Positions 30,140 to 37,673 of a stretch of DNA of 64,000 nucleotides are shown here, in pieces. Position 1 is the first letter of the stretch; every line of letters begins with the position of its first letter. Below the pieces are notes generated by a model. The model saw nothing but the letters and a program-made list of their open reading frames with translations. It searched no databases and was not told the DNA's origin. This stretch comes from Acidobacteriota bacterium. Its GTDB lineage: Bacteria > Acidobacteriota > Terriglobia > Bryobacterales > UBA6623. The stretch covers positions 434,001 to 498,000 of the forward strand of contig WGMB01000007.1 of the NCBI GenBank assembly GCA_016125275.1. The letters run 5' to 3'. Position numbers and translations under genes: made by a program.

Positions 30140-30954
30140 AGCCGCCGATCCAGCCCGGCCCCCAGCCGGACCCGACCCCCTACCGCTTTCAACTGCTGCG
30201 TCTGCGTCCCGTCCCAGCCTCCGACGAGTTCTACAACCTCGCCGTCGTCCTGCTGTCGGCGGACGGCCGCGTGCTCGACGCCCGCTTCAGCCCCGACCTG
30301 AGCCGTCTGCGCTGCCATCCGGCCGTCGAGATGCCGTTTGTTGAGGCTCTCCGCGAAGAGTTCGAGGAGCGTCTGCTGGCCGGCGAAGGTTTCGCCGACT
30401 ACTACCTCGAGCTGCGCAGCCAGCTCTCCGGCTCGCTCGACGTCTCCGACGAGCGAGCCCTCGAAGCCATCGACCCGGTCGTCGAGATCGAACGGCTCGT
30501 GGCGGCCTATATCGCCCCGCGGGGCCTCGCCGAGGGCGATGCGGCCGACAGCCCCGGCGCGCCCGGCAGCCGTCTGTTCGTTCGCAAGCGGCTCGAGCAG
30601 GCCCTGGCCGACCAGCGCCTGTTCCTCAACGGTCACGGCGTCCAGCGGGGCGTGCGCCGCGCCTACGGTCCCGGTCGGCTGGCGCAGACCTTCGACTTCG
30701 GCTACCTGCCCGCTGACTCCTCCGGCGAGCGGCTGCTGCACGCCCTCGGAGCCCGCGATGAAGCCAATGAGGCGACGCGCCTCTGTTTTGTCTTTGAGAA
30801 GCTCCGCGCCGGGCTCGGCGGACTGACCATCGTCGCCCACGACGGCTTGGCCGACGAGACTCGCGATCTTCTGGAATCCAGCGCCATCGAACCCGTCCTC
30901 GTCTCCCACGCCGGCGCCCTGGCCGAGCGCGTCCGCCGCGACCTCGGCCTATAG
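30136..30954 (+). CDS. DUF3037 family protein
   Basis: Protein of 272 residues starting inside the stop of the preceding gene (ATGA), so translation is probably coupled. The N-terminus (YRFQLLRLRPVPASDEFYNLAVVLLSADGRVLDARF) matches DUF3037, which resembles the N-terminal beta-structure contributed by HipA partners. A helical middle part (about 75-150) and a C-terminal section (FVFEKLRAGLGGLTIVAHD) are not assignable. No signal peptide. It likely completes the HipA-like protein as a two-part module. Downstream 30955-31153 holds only a short AT-rich palindrome (CTTTTACAAAAG at 30969-30980). Confidence 0.72.
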   Translation: MKPPIQPGPQPDPTPYRFQLLRLRPVPASDEFYNLAVVLLSADGRVLDARFSPDLSRLRCHPAVEMPFVEALREEFEERLLAGEGFADYYLELRSQLSGSLDVSDERALEAIDPVVEIERLVAAYIAPRGLAEGDAADSPGAPGSRLFVRKRLEQALADQRLFLNGHGVQRGVRRAYGPGRLAQTFDFGYLPADSSGERLLHALGARDEANEATRLCFVFEKLRAGLGGLTIVAHDGLADETRDLLESSAIEPVLVSHAGALAERVRRDLGL

Positions 30955-31153
30955 CAAGCGAGTACTTTCTTTTACAAAAGCTAAGGATCGCCCCCCGGTT
31001 GGCCGATGCTACCTCACGAGGGACCCGTCGCGAGGCGACCCCCTCGGGGAGCGCGACTTGGCCGCCGTTCGGGCGAACGCTTTCGCCTGGACGGCGCCTG
31101 TTCGCTCGTCGGCATGCTATTGCGAGGCTGGTCGTGACCTGAGGGCGCTGTCT

Positions 31154-32680
31154 ATGCCCATCGATGTAGTGGTCGTGGACGACAATGAAGCCGACGCTCG
31201 ATTGATCCAGCGCCGGCTCAGGGCGTCGCCCAAGTATGAATTTACCGTCCGGCACTTCCTAGACCCTGCTCCGGTTTGGGAAGTCTTTCGCGGCCGGCCG
31301 CCGGATTGCCTCCTGCTGGACTACCATCTGGCGGGTTCGACCGGGCTCGACTTCCTGGCCAGGATGCGCGAGGCCAACCTCGACGTGCCCGTCATCGCGG
31401 TCACCGGCGAGGGCAACGAGGATATCGCCACCGAGGCCCTCAAGCTCGGCGCCGGCGACTACCTGCCCAAGGCCCGCATCACCACCGAGTCGTTGACCCG
31501 CGCCATCCTCAACGTCATCGAGAAAACCGACCTGCAGCGCCGCCTGCACAAGCAGCAGACCGAGCTCCAGAACTTCGTCTCCGTCGTCGCCCACGACCTG
31601 CAGCAGCCCCTGGCGGCCGTGCGCGGCTGCATCGAGGTCGTCCGCGACTTCTATGGCAACTGCCTCGACGAGCGCGGCCGCGACATGTTGGAAACCGCCG
31701 TCCGTACCAACCAGCGCATGGCGACCATGGTCGACGCCCTGCTGAGCCACTCCCGATTCGGCCAGGTCTCCCGTCAACTCGATCCCGTGGACCTCGACGT
31801 CGTGCTCGACGGCGTGCGCAAGAACCTCGCCCAGGCGCTGGAAGACTCCGGCGGAACCCTCCACGTGGGACGGCTGCCCGCCGTCGTCGGCGACGACATG
31901 GCGCTCACCCGGCTCTTCCAGAACCTCGTCGCCAACGCCCTCAAGTTCCGCGGCGACCACGCCCCCATCGTCGAAGTCACCGGCCGGGAAGCGGACAATC
32001 AAGCCGAGATCGTCGTTCGTGACAACGGCATCGGCATCGACCCGGACCGCCGCGACGAGATCTTCCTGCCCTTCCGCCGCCTGCACAAGGACCGCTACCC
32101 CGGCAGCGGCGTCGGGCTAGCCACCTGCGCCCGCATCGTCGAGCTGCACCAAGGCGAGATCCGCGTCGAGTCGGAGGTCGGCAAAGGCTCCAGGTTCATC
32201 ATTACCTTGCAGCGCCCGCTCGAGTCGGCCGAAGCTGGTCGGCGCGGCAGAGGCCGCACCATCTTGGTCGTCGACGACGATATCGCCATCCTCCGCCTGC
32301 TTCGCAGCTTGCTCGAACGCGAGGGCTTTCAGGTGGAGACCGCCGCATCGGTAGCCGAAGCCCGGGCCATCCAGGTGGGCAACCGCGTCGACCTGCTCGT
32401 CACCGATCTCATCCTGCCGGGCGAAAGCGGTTTCGACATGATCCGCGCCATCCGCGAACTGAACCGGGACCTCCCGATCATCGGCTTCTCCGGCGGCGGT
32501 GTGGCCCAGTCCGAAATCTCCCCGCTGCTCGAGAGAGCGCACGAGCTTGGCGCGGACCGCGTCCTTGGCAAGCCCTTTGATCGCGGCCAACTGCTTGGCG
32601 CGATCGGCGACCTCCTCTCCGGCGGCTCGGCCGGCGAAGCCCCCGAACCTTCGCCCGAGCCCGTTGGCGCCGGCTCCTAG
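31154..32680 (+). CDS. REC-histidine kinase-REC hybrid sensor protein (paralog)
   Basis: Protein of 508 residues with the same order as the gene at 196: receiver 1 (D9/D10, D56 in LLLDYHL, K106), HisKA with H147 in the identical block VVAHDLQQPL, HATPase_c (N box FQNLVANALKF, G boxes DNGIGID and GSGVGLATC) and receiver 2 (DLLVTDLILPGESG). No membrane or sensory domain. The frame extends to 31058, but ATG 31154 opens the receiver directly. It ends 616 bases before the polysaccharide operon and could regulate it (inference from position only). Confidence 0.9.
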   Translation: MPIDVVVVDDNEADARLIQRRLRASPKYEFTVRHFLDPAPVWEVFRGRPPDCLLLDYHLAGSTGLDFLARMREANLDVPVIAVTGEGNEDIATEALKLGAGDYLPKARITTESLTRAILNVIEKTDLQRRLHKQQTELQNFVSVVAHDLQQPLAAVRGCIEVVRDFYGNCLDERGRDMLETAVRTNQRMATMVDALLSHSRFGQVSRQLDPVDLDVVLDGVRKNLAQALEDSGGTLHVGRLPAVVGDDMALTRLFQNLVANALKFRGDHAPIVEVTGREADNQAEIVVRDNGIGIDPDRRDEIFLPFRRLHKDRYPGSGVGLATCARIVELHQGEIRVESEVGKGSRFIITLQRPLESAEAGRRGRGRTILVVDDDIAILRLLRSLLEREGFQVETAASVAEARAIQVGNRVDLLVTDLILPGESGFDMIRAIRELNRDLPIIGFSGGGVAQSEISPLLERAHELGADRVLGKPFDRGQLLGAIGDLLSGGSAGEAPEPSPEPVGAGS

Positions 32681-32806
32681 CCCTTCTTGGCGTGCGGCAA
32701 AATACGTCGTCGAAATCGCCGCAATCGGTCGCGCCAGACGTCCGAATATGTGCAGACTCGCTCCAAAACTCTGCGGGGATTCGGTGATCGGAGCCTGGCC
32801 CGATCG

Positions 32807-32847
32807 TTGACAGATCCGCGGAGATACTGGTAACACTAGTGGTATCT
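32807..32847 (+). promoter_or_regulatory. Promoter/operator candidate
   Basis: A consensus -35 TTGACA (32807-32812) is followed 18 bases later by a poor -10, TAACAC (32831-32836). An interrupted palindrome overlays it: AGATAC (32822-32827) with GTATCT (32842-32847), enclosing the perfect palindrome CACTAGTG. The overlap suggests a repressor or activator site. If real, the operon mRNA has a leader of about 450 bases. Confidence 0.45.
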
Positions 32848-33217
32848 GGAGTGTCGCCTGGGCTTCGTCCTAGGGGAACGAAAAGGCGGTAGCATGTCTC
32901 GGAGCCCGAGACGATCGACCCGCAACCGGCGTGCGAATCCCGGCTTCCGCTCCAGCCGCCTCTGCGCCCCCCTTTCCTCCCAGGCGGAACCCTCCGACGC
33001 GATGAACTTGCGATTTGCCCGAAGAATGCGCTGATCGCGCGTGAGCCTCGGGCGAGACCGGCGTTGTAGCGACGCCTCGGTCGAGGTCTTCCCGCCTTTC
33101 GCGTCGAGCAAGCAACGTCGCAAAGGCTCCTCCGGTCGCTCTCCTTGGGGAACTCTGACGCCGAACGTAGGGCTTCGACTGATTCTGCGGCTTGGGCGCG
33201 ATCTGGTTTGATGGATC

Positions 33218-33279
33218 TGTAACCCAATCCGTAGAAAATTCCGTATCGCTTGTCGGAATTTTCGGATCTTTGGATTACA
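33218..33279 (+). promoter_or_regulatory. Stem-loop in the leader of the polysaccharide operon
   Basis: GAAAATTCCG (33234-33243) pairs perfectly with CGGAATTTTC (33254-33263) around a ten-base loop. An outer helix TGTA..ATCC / GGATTACA adds to it with a four-base bulge. It ends 17 bases before the first start codon, so in RNA it could modulate translation or attenuate transcription; as DNA it could be an operator. Confidence 0.6.
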
Positions 33280-33296
33280 GAGAGCGTGTGAGCTCG

Positions 33297-35105
33297 ATGA
33301 TCACTGCTTGTAAACAGGCTTGGAAATTGCTGGATGCACGGGAGCGTCGGAACGCCTTCCTGGTGTTGGGGATTCTCATTCTCTCCGCCCTGGCGTCCGC
33401 CGTCATGGTGGCGTCGATTCTGCCGTTCCTCTCCGTGCTCGCCGAGCCGGAACGCATTCACACGCGGCAGTTTACGTCGTACCTGTACCGGGCGTTCGGC
33501 TTTACCAGCGACTTCCGCTTTCTGGTGGCGCTCGGCGTCGCCTCGACCGTGGTGATCTTGCTCGCCGCCGTCGTCCAAGTCGTCCGTTCGTTCGCCGTCG
33601 CGCGATTCGCGATGATGCGAACGTACTCCATCAGCTCCCGCCTCGTGGAAGTGTACCTGGGGCAGCCCTACGAATTCTTTCTCAATCGGCACTCCGGAAC
33701 CCTGAGCACCCAGATCCTGTCGGAGAGCCAGCAGGTCGTCACGCAGTTCTTCCGGCCCGCGGCGGAGGCCATCGCTTCCGGTCTGACCGTGACCGCAGTC
33801 GTGGCCCTTCTCTTCTGGATCAACCCGACTGTGGCGCTGATCACCTTCGGTTTGCTCGGGGGAACTTACGGCATTGCGCTGATGTTCAGCCGCCAGATGC
33901 TGGCCCGTATGGGCTTGCGCCGCCTGGAAGCCAACAAGGCCCGCTTCAAGGTCGTCAATGAGGCGCTGGGCGGCGTGAAGTACCTCAAGCTGACCGGCCG
34001 CGAACGCGCTTACCTCAACCGCTACGCACGCCCTGCGCGTGACTATGCCGCGGCCCAGGTGGGGGTCATGGCTCTGGGCGAAATGCCGCAGTACGTCCTG
34101 CAGGCCATCGCCTTCGGCGGCGCCATCCTGTTCTGCCTCGCCCTGCTCGAACCCGAGGATTTGGGCTCCGGCGCGGCGCTCGGCGGCATCGTGCCGCTGG
34201 TCGGCGTGTTCGCCTTCGGCGCCCAGCGCATGATGCCGGAGCTCTCGCGACTCTACCGCGGCATCACGCAGATGCGCTACGCCGCCCCTGCCGTGGAAGC
34301 CGTCTACAAGGACATGCAGCGTCCCATCGACGACCTCCCGAAGTCGCCTCCGGCGCCGCTGCGCTTCCGCCATGAGATGCGGCTCGACAACGTCTGCTAC
34401 CGCTACCCCAACTCGAGCGCGGGTCTCGACCGCGTCTCGATGTCGATTCGCGCCGGCGAGAAGATCGGCATCGTCGGCAGCACCGGGTCCGGCAAGACCA
34501 CCCTGGCTGACGTCGTGCTCGGCCTGCTCTGGCCGCAGTCCGGGACCATCACGGTGGACGGCGCGCCGATCACGAAAGAAAACCAGCGCGCTTGGCGCCA
34601 AGCCGTCGGCTACGTCCCGCAGGAGATCTTCCTCACCGACTCCAGCGTGGCGGAGAACATCGCCCTCGGCCTGCCCCGCAAGCAGATCGACATCGAGAAG
34701 GTCGTCCGCGCCGCCGAGGCCGCCCAGATCGACGCCTTCGTGCGGGAGAGCATGCCCCAGGGGTACGAAACCTTCGTGGGCGAGCGCGGCGTCCGTCTTT
34801 CCGGCGGACAGCGCCAGCGCCTCGGCATTGCCCGGGCGCTCTACGGGGACGCGGATCTGATCCTCTTCGACGAGGCGACCAGCGCTCTCGACAATCTCAC
34901 CGAACGCGAGGTGATCTCAGCGATCAACGCGCTGCCGGGCGACAAGACGATCTTGATGATCGCCCATCGCCTGTCGACCCTCGGCGTGTGCGACCGGATC
35001 TTGGTCCTCAAGAACGGACGCGTCGCCGGCCTGGGGACCTTCCAAGAGCTCCTCGAGTCGAACGGTGAGTTTCGGGCGATCGCCCACGCGGTGGAGGCTG
35101 CATGA
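33297..35105 (+). CDS. ABC transporter, fused permease and ATPase (MsbA/PglK type)
   Basis: Half-transporter of 602 residues: a six-helix membrane domain (1-~330) and an ATPase with Walker A GSTGSGKTT (394-402), Q loop YVPQEIF, signature LSGGQRQRLG (from 501), Walker B LILFDEATSALD and switch His (IAHRLST). Works as a homodimer. In this setting (glycosyltransferases, sulfotransferases) it probably flips a lipid-linked saccharide or exports a polymer, as PglK and MsbA do for their lipids. First gene of the operon; its stop overlaps the next start by ATGA. ATG 33297 was preferred to the upstream frame because of the leader stem-loop. Confidence 0.9.
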   Translation: MITACKQAWKLLDARERRNAFLVLGILILSALASAVMVASILPFLSVLAEPERIHTRQFTSYLYRAFGFTSDFRFLVALGVASTVVILLAAVVQVVRSFAVARFAMMRTYSISSRLVEVYLGQPYEFFLNRHSGTLSTQILSESQQVVTQFFRPAAEAIASGLTVTAVVALLFWINPTVALITFGLLGGTYGIALMFSRQMLARMGLRRLEANKARFKVVNEALGGVKYLKLTGRERAYLNRYARPARDYAAAQVGVMALGEMPQYVLQAIAFGGAILFCLALLEPEDLGSGAALGGIVPLVGVFAFGAQRMMPELSRLYRGITQMRYAAPAVEAVYKDMQRPIDDLPKSPPAPLRFRHEMRLDNVCYRYPNSSAGLDRVSMSIRAGEKIGIVGSTGSGKTTLADVVLGLLWPQSGTITVDGAPITKENQRAWRQAVGYVPQEIFLTDSSVAENIALGLPRKQIDIEKVVRAAEAAQIDAFVRESMPQGYETFVGERGVRLSGGQRQRLGIARALYGDADLILFDEATSALDNLTEREVISAINALPGDKTILMIAHRLSTLGVCDRILVLKNGRVAGLGTFQELLESNGEFRAIAHAVEAA

Positions 35106-35944
35106 CAGGCGTTGCTTCAGTAGCTCAGGCCCGATCCGGTGCGCAAGGCCGGGGACTCTTCTTGCGGCAGCGCACCCACGCCGCCTTGCGGCTGATGGAG
35201 CTGCGCGCCTATCTGGCCGACAAAACGCGGCCGGCACCTGCCAACTCCAAGCACGTTCTGATCTTCGCCCAGGGTCGGACCGGCACGACTCTGCTCGAAA
35301 GCCTGCTGTGCTCCACCGGCCATTTCGACGGCCGGGGCGAGGTTCTGAACACCTACACGCGCGAAGTCTGGAAGCCGATCCCCTACGTGCGGGGCCTTGG
35401 ACGCGCGGCCGACGGGACGAACCTCGTTGTGCACGTCAAGGGTTCGCATCTCACGCGGGCGCGCCGCCGCCTCGGTTCGGTTGATGCGGTGGACCTCTTG
35501 CGGGCGCTCGACGCCGACGGGTGGACCATCGTCAACATCGGCCGCTCCAGCATCGCCGATCAGGTCCTTTCCGAATGCGTCGCTCTGGCGCGCGGCGGCT
35601 ACCACAAGACCAACGATCGCCAAGAGATGGTTCGGGTCCGCATCGACCCGGCGGAGTTCATGAGGCGCTATGACGTGCGCCTCCGGTTCGGTCAAGAAGA
35701 TCGCGCCGCGCTCGACCAGTTCCCGCACCTCCAGCTTACCTACGAGCAGGACTTGGCGGACGCCTCAGGCCATCAGAGCGCCGTGGACCGCATTCTCGAC
35801 GCCGTGGGGCTGCCGCACAAGCCCGTCCGTACGTCCCTGCGCAAGATCAATCGGGCCGCGCCCACCGAGATCTTGGAGAACTTCGACGAGATCGACGCCG
35901 CTCTGCGCGGGCGAGGGTTCGAGTGGTCTTCGAAAGTCGCATGA
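35102..35944 (+). CDS. Sulfotransferase-like protein 1
   Basis: Protein of 280 residues, translationally coupled to the ABC gene (ATGA). It carries a PAPS-loop-like motif FAQGRTGTTLLESLL (residues 55-69) and a second motif IVNIGRSSIADQVLSE that fits the 3'-phosphate-binding Arg/Ser of sulfotransferases. Soluble, no leader. Likely transfers sulfate from PAPS to a sugar hydroxyl of the operon's polymer or lipid intermediate. The two sulfotransferases of this operon are only distantly alike. Acceptor unknown. Confidence 0.75.
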   Translation: MTGVASVAQARSGAQGRGLFLRQRTHAALRLMELRAYLADKTRPAPANSKHVLIFAQGRTGTTLLESLLCSTGHFDGRGEVLNTYTREVWKPIPYVRGLGRAADGTNLVVHVKGSHLTRARRRLGSVDAVDLLRALDADGWTIVNIGRSSIADQVLSECVALARGGYHKTNDRQEMVRVRIDPAEFMRRYDVRLRFGQEDRAALDQFPHLQLTYEQDLADASGHQSAVDRILDAVGLPHKPVRTSLRKINRAAPTEILENFDEIDAALRGRGFEWSSKVA

Positions 35945-35994
35945 GGTTCCAACGGCCCGCTTCGGCAAAGCCCGCGTAGAGGTTTATCAACACC

Positions 35995-36771
35995 ATGGCC
36001 AGCAATATCAATGCGCTTACCTCGAGCATGATCAGCGGCGCCCGGCGCGCCGGCCTGCTGCCGTATCTGCGCTACCGCTACTTGTCCTACCGCGGCGTGC
36101 GCAATCCCATCCGGGTCAACGTCTCCAATGTCGAGATCCAGGTGCGGCCCAGCACGCCCGACCTGCGCGTCGCCTTTCAGAGCCTCGGGTCCGAGCTGCT
36201 CCCCCTGGCTCAATTGCTGCCCCAGTCCTTCGACGGCCTGATCGTCGACGCCGGAGGCTATATCGGAACCGCGGCGATCAAGCTCGCCACCATGTATCCG
36301 AACGCGACGGTGGTTTCGGTCGAGCCGTCTTCCTCCAACTTCGCGATCCTCACCCAGAACACGCGCCCCTATCCCAACATCAAGTGCATCAACGCCGCCC
36401 TGTTCACCACGGCCGGCCGGCGGATCAGCCTGGCCGATCGCGGCACCGGCGACTGGGGCTTCACCGTCGCGATGCAGGCCGACCAGACCTCCCGCGGAGC
36501 CATGGAAGAGGTGGAGACCGTCACCTTCGGCTCCATCAAGGCGCTCTTCCCGAACAAGGAGATCGGGCTCGTAAAGCTCGACATCGAGGGCGGGGAACAC
36601 GCCATCTTCCTCAATGACGATCCGGACCTCCGCGCGGCGCCGGCCGTCTTTACGGAGCTCCACGACCGCATCGTGCCCGGATGCAGCGCGGCGTTTCACG
36701 CCTTTTTCCGCGACTGCTGGATCGTCGACGTCGGCGGCGAGAAGCTCCTCGCCCTCCGAAAGAGCTGCTAG
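35995..36771 (+). CDS. FkbM-family SAM-dependent methyltransferase
   Basis: Protein of 258 residues. The SAM site is IVDAGGYIGTAAI, followed by the acidic residue in VVSVEPSSSNF. LVKLDIEGGEHAIF is the hallmark of FkbM methyltransferases, which methylate sugar or polyketide hydroxyls. No leader. It lies between two sulfotransferase genes, which suggests O-methylation of the same polysaccharide. The start follows the previous stop by about 50 bases. Confidence 0.9.
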   Translation: MASNINALTSSMISGARRAGLLPYLRYRYLSYRGVRNPIRVNVSNVEIQVRPSTPDLRVAFQSLGSELLPLAQLLPQSFDGLIVDAGGYIGTAAIKLATMYPNATVVSVEPSSSNFAILTQNTRPYPNIKCINAALFTTAGRRISLADRGTGDWGFTVAMQADQTSRGAMEEVETVTFGSIKALFPNKEIGLVKLDIEGGEHAIFLNDDPDLRAAPAVFTELHDRIVPGCSAAFHAFFRDCWIVDVGGEKLLALRKSC

Positions 36772-36806
36772 CGCGGACCACCGCGATTGCCAAGGACGGA
36801 ACTGCT

Positions 36807-37673
36807 GTGACTGCAAACCCAAACATCGCCCGCCCGACTCCGCGCATCGGCGCCCGAGTCCAACGCATGTTCAAGAAGGCCACGTGGCGGCAGCGGTGCC
36901 TCCCGGACTTTCTCATCGTGGGCTGTCAGAAAGGCGGCACCAGTAGCCTGCACAGCTACCTGACGCAGCACGAGCGCTTGCTGCCCGCGGACATCAAAGA
37001 GGTCCACTATTTCGATGGCGGCCTGGACGCAGGCTGGGACAAGTTCGCTGACGGCGAGCCTCTCTACCGCAGCTACTTTCCGCTGCGCCAGGACGTCGCC
37101 CGCGCCTCGGCGCTGACCTTCGAGGCGTCCCCGTGCTACATGTTCAATCCGCTCGCCCCGGGACGCATGGCCGAGCTGGTGCCCGACGCGAAGCTGATCG
37201 TGCTGCTGCGCGACCCCGTCGAGCGCGCCATCTCCCACTACTTCCACGAAGTCCGGCGCGGCCGCGAGGACCTGCCGATCATGGACGCCCTGCACGCCGA
37301 GCAAGAGCGCCTGACCGCCGCCATCGCCACCAATAACTACAAGGACCTTCGCTGGATCAACCAGTCGTACGTCAAGCGCGGCCGCTACGCCGAGCAGCTC
37401 CAGTGCCTCTTCGCCTCCTTCGACCGCAGCCGGGTCCTGGTGATCGATTCGGCGGACTTCTTCTCGGACCCCGGCCGGGTCCTCTCACAGGTCCTCGACT
37501 TCGTCGGCGTCGACGCCGCGGGCTTCAAGGCTGACCTCAAGCCGGTCGGCGTGGCTTCCAACAAGAAGGCCGCTCCCGACGAGGTCTACGCCTTCCTCAC
37601 GGAGGCCTTCGAGGAGCCGAACCAAGAGCTCGCCGATCTGCTGCAAAGGGACTTCTCCTGGTTGCGCCAATGA
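36807..37673 (+). CDS. Sulfotransferase 2 (heparan-type)
   Basis: Protein of 288 residues with classical sulfotransferase motifs: PAPS 5'-phosphate loop QKGGTSSL (41-48), the KEVHYFD catalytic-region block and 3'-phosphate site LRDPVERAISHYFHE. These are characteristic of glycan N/O-sulfotransferases. A GTG at 36807 (after AAGGAC) gives a sensible start 36 bases after the FkbM gene; ATG 36867 is also possible. Its stop overlaps the next start (ATGA). Predicts a sulfated exopolysaccharide or glycolipid. Confidence 0.85.
   Translation: MTANPNIARPTPRIGARVQRMFKKATWRQRCLPDFLIVGCQKGGTSSLHSYLTQHERLLPADIKEVHYFDGGLDAGWDKFADGEPLYRSYFPLRQDVARASALTFEASPCYMFNPLAPGRMAELVPDAKLIVLLRDPVERAISHYFHEVRRGREDLPIMDALHAEQERLTAAIATNNYKDLRWINQSYVKRGRYAEQLQCLFASFDRSRVLVIDSADFFSDPGRVLSQVLDFVGVDAAGFKADLKPVGVASNKKAAPDEVYAFLTEAFEEPNQELADLLQRDFSWLRQ

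Larger units (their letters stand above)
32681..33296. other. 616-base non-coding leader region before the polysaccharide operon
   Basis: No frame here has convincing protein character. The region is visibly poorer in G+C near its right end than its surroundings. It holds a promoter/operator candidate (32807-32847) and a stem-loop (33218-33279). The middle part (about 32870-33180) contains nothing I can name. Confidence 0.7.

Noticed and set aside
32836-33123. Possible small minus-strand gene in the leader region
   Set aside because: Composition is Arg/Ser-rich, no ribosome site and no recognisable feature; overlaps the promoter palindrome.
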